This document shows, one piece after another, positions 1-9,810 of a stretch of DNA of 64,000 nucleotides. Location: positions 146,843-210,842 of the forward strand of contig NZ_OY735138.1 in the NCBI RefSeq assembly GCF_963457605.1, given 5' to 3'. The notes beneath the pieces are model-generated. The model searched no databases, was not told the DNA's origin, and worked only from the letters and a program-made list of their open reading frames with translations. This DNA is from an uncultured Gellertiella sp. Its GTDB lineage: Bacteria; Pseudomonadota; Alphaproteobacteria; Rhizobiales; Rhizobiaceae. Each line of letters begins with the position of its first letter. The stretch's first letter is position 1. Made by a program: the position numbers and the translations under genes.

Positions 1-1373
1 TCGTCACCAATACCAACTGGCAGGCCTATGGCGGGGAAACCACCATGAGCCATTTCAGCCAGATGGCGGGACTGACTGTGCAGAACTTTCTCTCCGCCGC
101 CTCCGGCATGGCCATGGCCATCGCCTTCACCCGCGCCTTTGCCCGTGGCTCTGCAACCACGCTCGGGAATTTCTGGGTCGACATGACCCGCGCCACGCTT
201 TACGTGCTCCTGCCCCTCGCCGTAAGCGTGGCCCTTGTCTTCATCGCCATGGGCCTGCCGCAGACGCTCGACGCCTCCGTCGCCGTCACCACGCTCGAAG
301 GCGCGCGGCAGACGCTGGCAATGGGGCCCATCGCCAGCCAGGAAGCGATCAAGCAGCTCGGCACCAATGGCGGGGGTTTCCTGAACGCCAATGCCGCGCA
401 TCCCTTCGAAAACCCGAATGCCTGGGCAAACTACGTGAATATCCTGTCGATGCTCGGCATCACGACGGCGCTGCTCTACACTTTCGGCCAGATGGTGGGC
501 GACCGCAGGCAGGGCTGGGCTTTCGTTGCAACCATCATGCTGTTTCTCGTGGTCGGCACGGGCATCATCTATGATGCCGAAATGGCCGGCAATCCGGTCC
601 ATGCCGCGCTCGGGCTCGATCCCGCGCTCGGCAACATGGAAGGCAAGGAAGTCCGCTTCGGCCAGGCCATGACCGCCGCCTATGCTGCGGTCACCACCGG
701 GATTTCCAATGGTGGCGTCAACGGCATGCATGGCTCGTTTACCGGGCTTGGCGGGCTGGTTCCGATGTTCTTCATCCAGCTCGGCGAAGTGCTGCCGGGC
801 GGCGTCGGCTCCGGCCTCTACGGCCTGCTGGTCTTTGCCATCCTCTCGGTCTTCGTCGCCGGCCTGATGGTCGGACGCACGCCGGAACTGCTCGGCAAGA
901 AGATCGAAAGCCGGGAAATGAAACTGTCCATGCTGGCGGTCCTCATCCTGCCGCTCGCCATCCTCGGCTTCAGCGCCATCTCGGCCATCCTGCCGACGGC
1001 ACTTGCCTCGATCAGTTCGGCTGGTCCGCACGGGCTTTCGGAAATCCTCTACGCCTTTACCTCGGCAGCCGGGAACAATGGCTCGGCCTTCGGCGGCCTG
1101 TCCGCCAATACGCCCTGGTACAACACCACACTCGGTATTTCCATGCTGCTCGGCCGTTTCGCCTATGCCGTGCCGGTCATGGCGATTGCCGGCTCGCTGG
1201 CGGCAAAGCCGAAAGTCGCAGTCTCGGCCGGCACTTTCGCGACGAATACGCCGCTCTTCGTCGGCCTCCTTGCCGCCATCATCCTCATCATGGGCGGGCT
1301 GCAGTTCTTCCCCGCCCTCGCACTCGGGCCCATCGTCGAGCATATCCAGATGCTTGCCGGCCAGACCTACTGA
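1..1373 (+). CDS. kdpA: Potassium-transporting ATPase subunit A (5' end outside window)
   Basis: This is the K+-binding, channel-like subunit of the KdpFABC P-type pump in the inner membrane. The frame is already open at position 3 and reads [12 protein letters not shown] before the first in-window ATG at 45, so the gene begins upstream; about 457 of the usual ~560 residues are seen. Three selectivity-filter-like loops are visible: [32 protein letters not shown] and [12 protein letters not shown]. Many hydrophobic segments lie between them. kdpB follows after 18 bases with its own AGGAGG (1378-1383). Identity is from family sequence recall and is unambiguous. kdpF, if present, lies outside the window. 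Confidence 0.97.
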   Translation, partial: VTNTNWQAYGGETTMSHFSQMAGLTVQNFLSAASGMAMAIAFTRAFARGSATTLGNFWVDMTRATLYVLLPLAVSVALVFIAMGLPQTLDASVAVTTLEGARQTLAMGPIASQEAIKQLGTNGGGFLNANAAHPFENPNAWANYVNILSMLGITTALLYTFGQMVGDRRQGWAFVATIMLFLVVGTGIIYDAEMAGNPVHAALGLDPALGNMEGKEVRFGQAMTAAYAAVTTGISNGGVNGMHGSFTGLGGLVPMFFIQLGEVLPGGVGSGLYGLLVFAILSVFVAGLMVGRTPELLGKKIESREMKLSMLAVLILPLAILGFSAISAILPTALASISSAGPHGLSEILYAFTSAAGNNGSAFGGLSANTPWYNTTLGISMLLGRFAYAVPVMAIAGSLAAKPKVAVSAGTFATNTPLFVGLLAAIILIMGGLQFFPALALGPIVEHIQMLAGQTY

Positions 1374-1391
1374 TCCCAGGAGGCTCACCCC

Positions 1392-3425
1392 ATGAAACGC
1401 CAGTCAACCCAGCTTTTCGATCGCGCCATCTTCGTGCCGGCGATCGGCGATGCCGTCCGCAAGCTCGATCCGCGCCAGCTCTATCGCAATCCGGTGATCT
1501 TCGTCACCGAGGCCGTGGCGGCGCTGACGACGCTCTTCTTCGTCCGGGATCTCGTCACCAATCCCTCCGCCGCGCCCTTCTCCGGCCAGATCGCCGCATG
1601 GCTCTGGTTCACCGTCTTCTTCGCAACCTTTGCGGAATCCGTCGCCGAGGGCCGGGGCAAGGCGCAGGCCGAAAGTCTGCGCCGCGCAAAGACCGATCTC
1701 ACCGCGCACCGCGTGCAAGCCGATGGCAGCGGCCTGTCCGAAGCCGTCAGCGCCTCAAGCCTGAAGGTCGGCGATATCGTGATCGTCGAGGCGGGGGACC
1801 TGATCCCCGGTGACGGCGAGGTGATCGAGGGCATCGCCACGGTCAATGAAAGTGCCATCACGGGCGAGTCCGCGCCCGTGATCCGCGAGGCGGGCGGTGA
1901 CCGTTCCGCAGTCACCGGCGGCACGCAGGTGCTGTCGGATGCAATCAGGGTCAGGATCACCGTGCCGCCGGGCGGTACCTTCCTCGACCGCATGATCGCG
2001 CTTATCGAAGGCGCGGAACGCCAGCGCACGCCGAACGAGATCGCGCTGTCGATCCTGCTTTCCGGCCTGACCCTCATCTTCCTCATCGCGGTCGTGACGC
2101 TGGGCGGACTTGCCGTCTATTCCGGCACCATCCTGTCGGTCACCGTGCTCTCGGCCCTTCTCGTCACGCTGATTCCGACAACAATCGGCGGCCTGCTGTC
2201 CGCAATCGGCATAGCCGGCATGGATCGCCTCGTGCGCTTCAACGTCATCGCCATTTCCGGTCGCGCCGTCGAAGCCGCCGGCGACGTCGATACACTCCTT
2301 CTTGACAAGACCGGCACCATTACCTTCGGCAACCGCATGGCAAGCGAATTCCTGCCTGTCGCCGGCGTCACCGCCGGGGATCTGGCCGAAGCCGCGCTTC
2401 TGGCGAGCCTTGCCGACGAAACACCGGAAGGCCGCTCCATCGTGGCGCTCGCCCGCAGCGACTTCGGCCTCACCGAACCGGGCGCACCGGATGTGGTCGT
2501 GCCCTTCACCGCTGAAACCCGCATTTCGGGCGTCGACATCGGCAGCCGGAACCTGCGCAAGGGCGCCGTCGATTCCATCCTGCGTTTTGCCGGTCTTCAA
2601 CCGGCCGGGGCACCGCACGGCTTCCGCGAAAGCGTGGAGAAGATCGCCCGCAGCGGCGGCACGCCTCTGGCCGTCGCCGATGGCCACCGGATCCTCGGGA
2701 TCGTTCACCTGAAGGATGTGGTGAAGCCCGGCATCAAGGACCGTTTCGCCGCCATGCGCGCCATGGGCATTCGCACCGTCATGGTGACCGGCGACAATCC
2801 GCTGACGGCAGCCGCCATTGCGTCCGAGGCCGGCGTGGACGATTTCCTGGCCGAAGCAAAGCCGGAGGACAAGCTCGCCTATATCCGCCAGGAGCAAAAG
2901 GGCGGCAAGCTCATCGCCATGTGCGGCGACGGCACCAATGATGCGCCGGCACTTGCCCAGGCGGATGTTGGCGTCGCCATGCAGACGGGCACCCAGGCCG
3001 CCCGCGAGGCCGCCAATATGGTGGACCTCGACAGTTCACCCACCAAGCTGATCGAGATCGTGGAGATTGGCAAGCAGCTGCTGATGACGCGCGGCGCGCT
3101 CACCACCTTCTCGATTGCCAATGATGTGGCGAAATATTTCGCCATCATACCGGCGCTGTTCATCGCGGCCTATCCGGGCCTCAACGCGCTTAACATCATG
3201 GGGCTCGGCTCACCGCGCTCGGCGATCCTTTCCGCCGTCATCTTCAACGCGCTGATCATCATCGGCCTGATCCCGCTGGCCTTGAAGGGCGTCCGTTACC
3301 GCCCGGTCGGTGCGGCGGCGCTGCTTCGCCGCAACCTCGCCGTCTATGGCCTCGGCGGCCTGATCCTGCCCTTTGCCTGCATCAAGATCGTCGATCTCGT
3401 CGTCAACAGCCTTCACCTGGTGTAA
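1392..3425 (+). CDS. kdpB: Potassium-transporting P-type ATPase subunit B
   Basis: This is the catalytic subunit of KdpFABC; it hydrolyses ATP through an aspartyl-phosphate to drive K+ import. Length 677 aa is normal for the family. Visible landmarks are the actuator motif TGES at residues 157-160, the phosphorylated DKTGT with Asp at 305, the hinge motif GDGTNDAP at 512-519, and hydrophobic clusters at both ends. The start is fixed by AGGAGG at 1378-1383, eight bases ahead of the ATG. kdpC starts two bases after the stop, so the two are surely co-translated. All signature residues are intact. Confidence 0.98.
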   Translation: MKRQSTQLFDRAIFVPAIGDAVRKLDPRQLYRNPVIFVTEAVAALTTLFFVRDLVTNPSAAPFSGQIAAWLWFTVFFATFAESVAEGRGKAQAESLRRAKTDLTAHRVQADGSGLSEAVSASSLKVGDIVIVEAGDLIPGDGEVIEGIATVNESAITGESAPVIREAGGDRSAVTGGTQVLSDAIRVRITVPPGGTFLDRMIALIEGAERQRTPNEIALSILLSGLTLIFLIAVVTLGGLAVYSGTILSVTVLSALLVTLIPTTIGGLLSAIGIAGMDRLVRFNVIAISGRAVEAAGDVDTLLLDKTGTITFGNRMASEFLPVAGVTAGDLAEAALLASLADETPEGRSIVALARSDFGLTEPGAPDVVVPFTAETRISGVDIGSRNLRKGAVDSILRFAGLQPAGAPHGFRESVEKIARSGGTPLAVADGHRILGIVHLKDVVKPGIKDRFAAMRAMGIRTVMVTGDNPLTAAAIASEAGVDDFLAEAKPEDKLAYIRQEQKGGKLIAMCGDGTNDAPALAQADVGVAMQTGTQAAREAANMVDLDSSPTKLIEIVEIGKQLLMTRGALTTFSIANDVAKYFAIIPALFIAAYPGLNALNIMGLGSPRSAILSAVIFNALIIIGLIPLALKGVRYRPVGAAALLRRNLAVYGLGGLILPFACIKIVDLVVNSLHLV

Positions 3426-3427
3426 TC

Positions 3428-4003
3428 ATGCTGAACCAATTGAGACCCGCCCTTTCCATGATCGTCCTCTTCACCGCATTGCTCGGCCTCGGCTATCCGC
3501 TGGCACTGACCGGCATTGCCGGCGCAATCATGCCCGCCAGGGCCGGGGGCAGCCTCGTGACGGCAAACGGCAAGCCGGTCGGCTCGCAGCTCATCGGCCA
3601 GGCCTTTTCCAGTCCAGGTTATTTCCATGGCCGCCCCTCGGCGACCGGCGGCATGGCCTATAATGCCGCAGCGTCGGGCGGCACCAATCTCGGTCCCACC
3701 TCCGCAAAACTCCGCGACATGGTGGCTGCCGAACTCGGCAAGCTGACGCGGGAGGGCGCAAGCCTTCCCCTGCCAGCCGATGCGGTCACATCCTCGGGTT
3801 CCGGCCTCGATCCGGATATCTCGCCGGTCTTCGCGAAACTGCAGATCGCCCGCATCGCCGGGGCCCGGCAGATGTCCGCACCGCAGCTCGCGGCACTGGT
3901 GGAGGCCAGCACGGATACCCGTGCTCTCGGGTTCATCGGCGAACCGCGCGTCAACGTGCTGAAGCTCAATTTGGCGCTCGATAAAGTCGGCAGGCAGAAG
4001 TAG
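3428..4003 (+). CDS. kdpC: Potassium-transporting ATPase subunit C
   Basis: KdpC is the single-span accessory subunit that stabilises the KdpFABC complex and increases its ATP affinity. The 191-aa product has one N-terminal membrane segment (about residues 10-35) followed by a periplasmic domain. Family signatures are GSQLIGQAFSSPGYFHGRPS and the later SGSGLDPDISP. It lies two bases after kdpB and three bases before the kdpD GTG codon, in one transcription unit. Nothing unusual was seen. Confidence 0.97.
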   Translation: MLNQLRPALSMIVLFTALLGLGYPLALTGIAGAIMPARAGGSLVTANGKPVGSQLIGQAFSSPGYFHGRPSATGGMAYNAAASGGTNLGPTSAKLRDMVAAELGKLTREGASLPLPADAVTSSGSGLDPDISPVFAKLQIARIAGARQMSAPQLAALVEASTDTRALGFIGEPRVNVLKLNLALDKVGRQK

Positions 4004-4012
4004 AAGGTGGCG

Positions 4013-6709
4013 ATGTCAGACGCTCCGGGACACAGCAGGCCAGATCCAGACGCGTTGCTCTCGCTGGCGAAGCGGGAGCAACGCGGACGCCTGACCGTGT
4101 TTCTCGGAGCCGCTCCGGGCGTCGGCAAGACCTTCGCCATGCTTTCGCGCGCCAGGCGGCTGAAGACGGAAGGCTTCGATATCGCCATCGGCCTCGTCGA
4201 AACCCATGGGCGGGCCGAAACGGCGGAATTGCTGGCCGGGCTCGAAATCCTGCCCCGCCGGATGATCGATTACCGGGGCAAATTGATCGAGGAATTCGAT
4301 CTCGATGCCGCACTTGTTCGCCGGCCCGCAATCCTGATCGTGGATGAACTTGCCCACAGCAACCCGCCCGACTGCCGCCATCCGAAGCGCTACCAGGATG
4401 TCGAGGAACTGCTTGAGGCAGGCATCAATGTCTGGACCGCGATCAATGTCCAGCATTTCGAAAGCCTGTCTGACCTCGTCTCGCAGATCACCGGCATCGC
4501 CGTTCGCGAGACCGTCCCGGACCGGGTGATCAACGAGGCCGACAATATCGTGCTGATCGACCTGCCGCCGGACGAGCTGATCGAACGGCTGAAGCAGGGA
4601 AAGGTCTATGTGCCGGAGAATGCCAAGAGAGCGATGGAGAAATTCTTTCGCCCCGGCAATCTGGCGGCGCTCAGGGAAATTGCGTTGAGACGCACGGCTG
4701 ATCGTGTCGACGATCAGATGGTCGACTATCTCAGGCAGAATGCGATCGGCCAGACCTGGGCGACGGCTGAACGCCTGATCGTCTGCATTGCGGCGGACGC
4801 TGTCGCGCTTTCGGTCGTGCGTGCGGCAAGCCGGCTGGCGGTCAGCCTCAATGCCCGCTGGACGGTGGTGCATGCCGAGCGACCTGACCGGCCTGTCGAG
4901 GGGGATGCCCTCGCGCTCGTCGATGAAGCCATGGATCTGGCGACCCGGCTCGGTGCCGAGACCCGGAGGCTGATTGCGCCGGACTATGTGGATGCATTGC
5001 TCAAGCTGGCACGCAACGAACATGCAACCCAGATCGTCATCGGCATTTCGAGGCGCAACGCCTTTTCGCGCATCGTCAGGCCTGCGCTTGCGGCGAGCCT
5101 GATCAGGCGGGCGGAAGGCCTGTCCATCCATCTCGTGACAGCGCAGCCGCGGCCGCATGAACAACGACGGGACAGTCCGGCCAGGCAGGCAAGACGGCTG
5201 CCCGGACGGGTTCAGGATCTCGGCATCCCGGTCGCAAGCACCAGCGCGGCAACATTGCTCGGGCTGGTGCTGAACAGCCTCCTGCCGCTGCCGAATGTCT
5301 CGCTGCTCTACCTTCTCGCCGTGGTGATGGCCGCCATTCGCAATGGCTATCGCGCGGCGATCATCACCGCCATTCTCTCCGCGCTGGCCTATAATTTCTT
5401 CTTCATCGCCCCCATCGGCACGCTGACCATTGCCGCCCCGCATGAAGTCTTTGCCTTCGTCATCTTCATCATCGCGGCAGTGATCGCCGGTGGCATCGCC
5501 TCGCGCGTTCGCGACCAGGCAAGAAGTGCAGGCGAACGGGCCAGGGTGACGCAATCCCTCTACGAATTTTCCAGCAAGATTTCCGCAACGGCCGACGCGG
5601 ATGAGGTCGTCTGGGCGGCTGTCTCGCAGCTGCATGCCATGCTGAGACGCCCGGTCGTCATCCTGATGCCACGGCAGGGCGAACTCTCCGTCCACGCCGC
5701 ATGGCCACCGGATACGGCGGTGGAAGTCATCGATGCCGGCGCGGCGCGCTGGGCTTACGACAGGCGCGAGCCCGCGGGCTCCGGAACCGGAACGCTCCCT
5801 TCCAGCGCCTTCCAGTTCCGGCCACTCGAAACCCCGCAAGGCGTGGTCGGGGTCTGTGGTTACGGTATTGCAGGCGGGGCCCTCTCCAGTTCGGACGAGC
5901 GGATCTTCGGGGCGGTCATCCACCAGGTTGCGGTGGCCATTGACCGCGCCCGGTTGTCAAAGGCCGCCATGGAGCACACGGCCGCGCTCGCCGGGGAACG
6001 CTTCCGTTCGGCGCTTCTTTCGTCAATTTCGCACGACCTGCGCACCCCGCTCGCCACCATCACCGGCGCCATCTCCAGCCTGCGGCAGTTCGGCGGCAGG
6101 ATGAGTGCCGAGACGCGCGACGACATGCTGCAGACCATTGATGAGGAAGGCGCGCGCCTTGCCCGCTATGTCTCCAACCTGCTCGACATGACGCGGATCG
6201 AGGCGGGGTCGATAGAACCGTCCCGCGAATGGATTGACCCCGCCGATGTCGTGCGCGAGGCCGCCAGCATGGGCCGGCGGAACCATCCGCAGGCAGATAT
6301 CGAGACCAGCGTTGCGGTGGACATGCCGCTGATCCGGGGCGATGCGGTGCTTCTGCAGCAGGTGCTCTTCAATCTCGTCGACAATGCGGTAAAGCATGGC
6401 GGAGACGGGCCGATCACCCTTTATGCCCGTCCGGACGGGGACGACATCATGATTTCGGTGACCGATCTCGGCAGGGGCATGCCTGCAAGCGAGCTGCCGA
6501 AGGTTTTCGGGAAATTCTTCCGCGGCGGCGGGCGAAGCGATGGCCGGGTGATTGGCACGGGACTGGGGCTCGCCATTGCAAAGGGATTTGTCGAGGCCAT
6601 GGGCGGCACGATTTCCGTCGCAAGCCCGGCCATTCGCAAACGCGGAACTAGGTTCACGATCCGGCTGCCGGTTCCCGAGCAGCCCGATCTTGAAAAGGAA
6701 AGCCGATGA
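4013..6709 (+). CDS. kdpD: Osmosensitive K+ channel histidine kinase
   Basis: KdpD senses K+ limitation and phosphorylates KdpE. Order of domains: an N-terminal KdpD P-loop domain with Walker A GAAPGVGKT at about residues 32-40, a USP-like domain, four membrane segments of the DUF4118 type (about 400-500), a GAF-like region, then HisKA with the phospho-acceptor His in SHDLRTPLATI (about residue 674) and HATPase_c motifs (NLVDNAVKHGG, GTGLGLAIAKG). The frame also has a GTG at 4007. I prefer the ATG at 4013 because AAGGTGG at 4004-4010 then sits as a ribosome site. About 898 aa, a full-length kinase. Its end overlaps kdpE by ATGA. Confidence 0.95.
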   Translation: MSDAPGHSRPDPDALLSLAKREQRGRLTVFLGAAPGVGKTFAMLSRARRLKTEGFDIAIGLVETHGRAETAELLAGLEILPRRMIDYRGKLIEEFDLDAALVRRPAILIVDELAHSNPPDCRHPKRYQDVEELLEAGINVWTAINVQHFESLSDLVSQITGIAVRETVPDRVINEADNIVLIDLPPDELIERLKQGKVYVPENAKRAMEKFFRPGNLAALREIALRRTADRVDDQMVDYLRQNAIGQTWATAERLIVCIAADAVALSVVRAASRLAVSLNARWTVVHAERPDRPVEGDALALVDEAMDLATRLGAETRRLIAPDYVDALLKLARNEHATQIVIGISRRNAFSRIVRPALAASLIRRAEGLSIHLVTAQPRPHEQRRDSPARQARRLPGRVQDLGIPVASTSAATLLGLVLNSLLPLPNVSLLYLLAVVMAAIRNGYRAAIITAILSALAYNFFFIAPIGTLTIAAPHEVFAFVIFIIAAVIAGGIASRVRDQARSAGERARVTQSLYEFSSKISATADADEVVWAAVSQLHAMLRRPVVILMPRQGELSVHAAWPPDTAVEVIDAGAARWAYDRREPAGSGTGTLPSSAFQFRPLETPQGVVGVCGYGIAGGALSSSDERIFGAVIHQVAVAIDRARLSKAAMEHTAALAGERFRSALLSSISHDLRTPLATITGAISSLRQFGGRMSAETRDDMLQTIDEEGARLARYVSNLLDMTRIEAGSIEPSREWIDPADVVREAASMGRRNHPQADIETSVAVDMPLIRGDAVLLQQVLFNLVDNAVKHGGDGPITLYARPDGDDIMISVTDLGRGMPASELPKVFGKFFRGGGRSDGRVIGTGLGLAIAKGFVEAMGGTISVASPAIRKRGTRFTIRLPVPEQPDLEKESR

Positions 6710-7398
6710 GTGCCCACAGAATCCTGATCGTCGACGACGAGCCACAGATCCTGCGTTTCCTGAAGCCGGCGCTCAAAGCGGCCGGCTACGATATCATCGA
6801 AGCGATGACCGGGGCGGAGGCCTTGTCCAGGGCGTCTACCCAGTCTCCCGACCTGATCATCCTGGATCTCGGTTTGCCCGACATGGACGGCAAGGAGGTG
6901 ATCACGCGCCTGCGCGGCTGGTCGGCCATTCCGGTCATCATTCTCTCCGCCCGGGACCGGGAGGCCGAGAAGATCGCCGCGCTGGACCTCGGCGCGGACG
7001 ATTATGTCGAAAAGCCCTTCGGCATCGGCGAGTTGACAGCACGCATCCGCACGGGACTTCGCCACAGCAAGATATCAGACGCCAGAAGCGAGATGATTCA
7101 GTCAGACGGGCTTCTCATCGATCTTGCACACCGGACCGTGATGCGGTCTGACACCCCGGTCCGCCTGACACCCAAGGAATACGACCTGCTTGTTCTTCTC
7201 GGTCGCCATGCCGGGAAGGTCATGACCCACCGGGCGCTCCTGACCTCGGTCTGGGGACCGGCGCATGCAGCAGACCTGCAATATCTCCGCGTCTTCATAG
7301 GCCAGCTCCGGGCGAAGGTGGAAAAGGACCCCGGCACGCCGCGCATCATCCTGACGGAGCCCGGCGTGGGTTACCGGTTCTCGGAGGGCGTCAGCTGA
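6706..7398 (+). CDS. kdpE: KDP operon response regulator
   Basis: KdpE is an OmpR/PhoB-type response regulator that activates kdp transcription when phosphorylated by KdpD. It has a receiver domain with the acidic pair in VDDEPQ, the phospho-acceptor Asp at about residue 54 (ILDLGLPDMDG), the conserved Lys in EKPF, and a C-terminal winged helix (RLTPKEYDLLVLL ... VWGPAHAADLQYLRV). Length 230 aa is normal. The ATG overlaps the kdpD stop (ATGA, 6706-6709), which indicates translational coupling. A 20-bp-arm hairpin at 7475-7519 is the probable end of the operon. Confidence 0.97.
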   Translation: MSAHRILIVDDEPQILRFLKPALKAAGYDIIEAMTGAEALSRASTQSPDLIILDLGLPDMDGKEVITRLRGWSAIPVIILSARDREAEKIAALDLGADDYVEKPFGIGELTARIRTGLRHSKISDARSEMIQSDGLLIDLAHRTVMRSDTPVRLTPKEYDLLVLLGRHAGKVMTHRALLTSVWGPAHAADLQYLRVFIGQLRAKVEKDPGTPRIILTEPGVGYRFSEGVS

Positions 7399-7474
7399 TA
7401 CCAAAGATCTTTGACAGGAACCCATTGGATGGCAGGGAAACGGAGACCGGTCAGGAGAATTCCGCAGGGCGATG

Positions 7475-7602
7475 CTTTAGAGTCTGTCAGGTTCTATCTG
7501 AACCTGACAGACTCTAAAGCTCCTTGATTTCGTTTGTCTTTTCGGGAAAACCGGATTCCAAACGCAAAACTTCGTTTGCGTGTTTTCCCTGACAAACTCT
7601 AG
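7475..7602. repeat. RIME-like palindromic element R1 (complete)
   Basis: The left part is a perfect hairpin: 20-bp arms at 7475-7494 and 7500-7519 around the loop TATCT. The rest, read on the minus strand from 7602, carries the family body: TAGAGTTTGTCAGGG, a CGCAAACGAAG...CTTCGTTTGCG stem, GAATCCGGTTTTCCCG and AAAGACAAACGAAA. It lies between the convergent kdpE and TetR genes and so could serve as a two-way terminator. The likeness to RIME elements of Rhizobiaceae is from memory; the internal family is seen directly. Confidence 0.85.
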
Positions 7603-7624
7603 CGGCAGCATCAGGCCGGACCTG

Positions 7625-8266
7625 TCATGGTGTCCCGGGCTCGACCAACGCCTCGACAAGCGTTGCCGCCAGCCAATCCTGATACCGGTCGGGCGACCAG
7701 CCGCCATCGACAACCATCATGCGGTAGACATCGCGGCTTGTATACATCCACATGATGCGCCGGGCATCCCCGACTGCAAGTCCCTGACGGGCCTTGCCTG
7801 CCTCGAAAAGCTTGAAGACCCGGTCTGCCTGCATCTCAAAACGGATACGCTCGAACTCCTGCTCAATCATCCGGAGATCCTCGGAAAATCCGGATGCATG
7901 CCGGATCAGGCCAAGGTCGTTGCTTTCGCTTTCATAGATGGCGCGCGCCACATGTGCCGTCAATTCCACCAGCCGGACGGGATCGGTGACATCATCGAGC
8001 ATCTTCTGCGCGGTCTGGAACGGCCCGCCAAAAAGGCTTTGCTGCATCAGCGCCCGGATGATGCCCTCCTTGGACCTGAAGATCGCGTAGATGGTCGAGG
8101 CGGCGACGCCAGCCCTTGCCCCGATCCCGGCAATCGTCACCCTGTCGATTCCCTTCGCCCCCATCAGCGCCTTTGCGGCGTCCAGAATACCGTTGCGCGT
8201 GCCGGATGCGGCGTCGGTCCGCAGCTTCGAGGAATAGCCGCGCGGGCGGGGTGTTGACTTATTCAT
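7625..8266 (-). CDS. TetR/AcrR-family transcriptional regulator
   Basis: This is a 213-aa one-component repressor-type protein. The N-terminal helix-turn-helix is clear: NGILDAAKALMGAKGIDRVT, then GVAASTIYAIFRSKEGII (about residues 25-68). The C-terminal ligand domain is not assignable to a known ligand. It is divergent from the DUF998 membrane protein gene, with only 58 bp between the ATGs. That spacer carries a GATA-N4-TATC inverted repeat, so autoregulation and control of the neighbour are likely but inferred. Confidence 0.88.
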   Translation of the reverse strand: MNKSTPRPRGYSSKLRTDAASGTRNGILDAAKALMGAKGIDRVTIAGIGARAGVAASTIYAIFRSKEGIIRALMQQSLFGGPFQTAQKMLDDVTDPVRLVELTAHVARAIYESESNDLGLIRHASGFSEDLRMIEQEFERIRFEMQADRVFKLFEAGKARQGLAVGDARRIMWMYTSRDVYRMMVVDGGWSPDRYQDWLAATLVEALVEPGTP

Positions 8267-8288
8267 TGTAGATAACTATATCCAATTT
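8261..8288. promoter_or_regulatory. Candidate TetR operator between divergent genes
   Basis: The sequence between the TetR gene and the DUF998 gene contains GATA (8271-8274), four bases, then TATC (8279-8282), flanked by ATTG and CAAT. This partly symmetric site is AT-rich and centrally placed, as expected for a TetR operator. Binding is inferred only. Confidence 0.4.
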
Positions 8289-8324
8289 CGAAAGAGGGCA
8301 ACAGATGTGTTGAAGGAGACCATC

Positions 8325-9008
8325 ATGGACATGTTTTCCAGTCCCGCAGCCATCGGAGAATGGCATGCCCCGGCGGCGGTTGTCGCGCTGATGGCAACGG
8401 CGGTGTCCTGCGCATCGCTGCTCCTGCTCCATATCGTCAGTCCCGAATTCGCGCCATCATGGCGCATGGTCAGTGAATATGCCAATGGGCGCTTTCACTG
8501 GATGCTGACATTGGTCTTCATCAGCTGGGCCATCAGTTCCTTTGCGCTCGCCTGGGCACTTTCGCCGGTCTGGGCCAGCAGCCTGGGCAAGGTCGGGCTG
8601 GTCTTCCTCCTGCTGGGCGGCATCGGCCAGGTGATGGGCGGCCTGTTCGACATCAATCACCAGCTGCATGGACCGGCCGCAATGATCGGCATCCCCTCGC
8701 TCTGCGTCGCCGCTGTCACTCTTACCCTCGCAATGTCCCGCCGGAGCGGCATATCGGCACCGCCGCACTGGTCGGCGCATCTGCCATGGATCAGCTTTGC
8801 GCTGATGCTCGTCACCCTCGCGATGTTCTTTTCGGCGCTCAAGGCGGCAGGCATCGACGTGGCGACGCAGACCAGGCCACTTGCCGAGCTTCCCTCCGGC
8901 GTCACCGGCCATGTTGGCTGGGCCAACCGGTTGATTTTTGCGACCACCTATCTCTGGACCGTGCTTGCAGCGCTTGCCGTCCTCAATGCAGAGAATGGCA
9001 CGCCGTGA
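8325..9008 (+). CDS. DUF998-family integral membrane protein
   Basis: The product is about 227 aa with six or so hydrophobic segments. It carries the DUF998 hallmark near residues 45-52 (MVSEYANGRFHW) and a later GGLFDINHQLHG stretch. Function of the family is unknown. The frame is open from a GTG at 8307, but GAAGGAG at 8312-8318 sits correctly for the ATG at 8325, so I use that start. It is divergent from the TetR gene at 7625-8266, which probably regulates it. Confidence 0.8.
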   Translation: MDMFSSPAAIGEWHAPAAVVALMATAVSCASLLLLHIVSPEFAPSWRMVSEYANGRFHWMLTLVFISWAISSFALAWALSPVWASSLGKVGLVFLLLGGIGQVMGGLFDINHQLHGPAAMIGIPSLCVAAVTLTLAMSRRSGISAPPHWSAHLPWISFALMLVTLAMFFSALKAAGIDVATQTRPLAELPSGVTGHVGWANRLIFATTYLWTVLAALAVLNAENGTP

Positions 9009-9045
9009 GTTTCGGGGCTTGCATCGACAATGTTGCCGCGGGTCA

Positions 9046-9240
9046 CGGTGGAAGGTGGAGCGCCGGTGATTGCGGCATAGTTGCTGGCCCTCAAGCCCCC
9101 GGCAAACCCGTCAGGGCCTTCAGCCAGCATGCGCAACAGCACTCGCGCCTGTCGCTCGTTCAGCCTGCCGCGCAGCCTGTCCATCAAACGCGTCTTCAAG
9201 ATCAGAAACCGAACCAGATCATCTGCCGATAGATGCCGAT
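9046..9240 (-). pseudogene. C-terminal remnant of a Fic-family gene
   Basis: On the minus strand the reading LVRFLILKTRLMDRLRGRL, then LNERQARVLLRMLAEGPDGF and AGGLRASNYAAITGAPPS resembles the C-terminal helical and winged-helix part of DUF4172-type Fic proteins, which usually read LNxRQxxxLxRMxxEGPxGFxGGLSAxNYxxITGAS. The Fic core motif HPFxDGNGR is absent, there is no plausible start, and the homology stops abruptly after TVTR. I judge it a decayed gene fragment. The family match is from recall, not from a search. Confidence 0.55.
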
Positions 9241-9583
9241 ATCGGCAATGTCGCGACGCCCGGTGCAGAATGCACAGGGATCGGCGCAAGCATGCGGTGA
9301 AAATGGCAGTATGCATCGTTGCGATATCCCGCAAATTCAATTCTCTCTTCGTAAGAGATGACTATTTCCGAGACAATACAACATATAATTGTGTAAAAAT
9401 GCATGTAAAATAAGTTCACCAAATTACAAATAGACATACGGCGAACATCCTGCGGCGAAAGATGAAAATTAACCCCGGCAAGACGTCTTGATAAAACGGA
9501 AATTCTCGAAAAACCCCGTCGCCATACGTAATCCCTACAGAAGTCCTTACAGATAGAACCTGCCTTTCCTGAAAAGCGGGCGA
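9241..9583. other. Intergenic AT-richer stretch, no gene seen
   Basis: The region between the Fic remnant and element R2 is AT-richer than its surroundings (especially 9330-9480). No ORF with family resemblance was seen on either strand. It may hold a promoter for the type I secretion genes, but no clear -35/-10 pair was identified. Confidence 0.4.
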
Positions 9584-9705
9584 TAGAGTTTGCCAGGGAA
9601 AACGCGCAAACGAAATTTGGCGTTTGGAGCCCGGTTCTCCCGCACAAACTTGCTTGCGCACGCAAGCTTGCTTGCGCGGCAAATGTGTTCGCGCACGCAA
9701 ACGTG
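9584..9705. repeat. RIME-like element R2, diverged copy
   Basis: It begins TAGAGTTTGCCAGGGAAAA and continues with GCGCAAACGAAATTTGGCGTT, CCCGGTTCTCCCGC and several short self-complementary CAAGCTTGCTTGCGC segments. This matches the body of the other copies with many changes. It lies just upstream of the ABC exporter gene, so the frame open from 9685 into the exporter is partly repeat-derived. That argues against the upstream start. Confidence 0.6.
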
Positions 9706-9810
9706 CCTTTTGTGCCCGCCGCCGTGCAGGTGCCGGGGGCTTTGCCGACAGTGGAACAGAAATGCCAGGTGCCGGGGGCACGTGAAGCCGGGTGGAAAGG
9801 TTTTGGAGAC

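Noticed and set aside
7475-7602. Insertion sequence or MITE with transposase
   Set aside because: The element has no coding capacity and no target-site duplication could be seen; it is reported as a RIME-like palindromic repeat instead.
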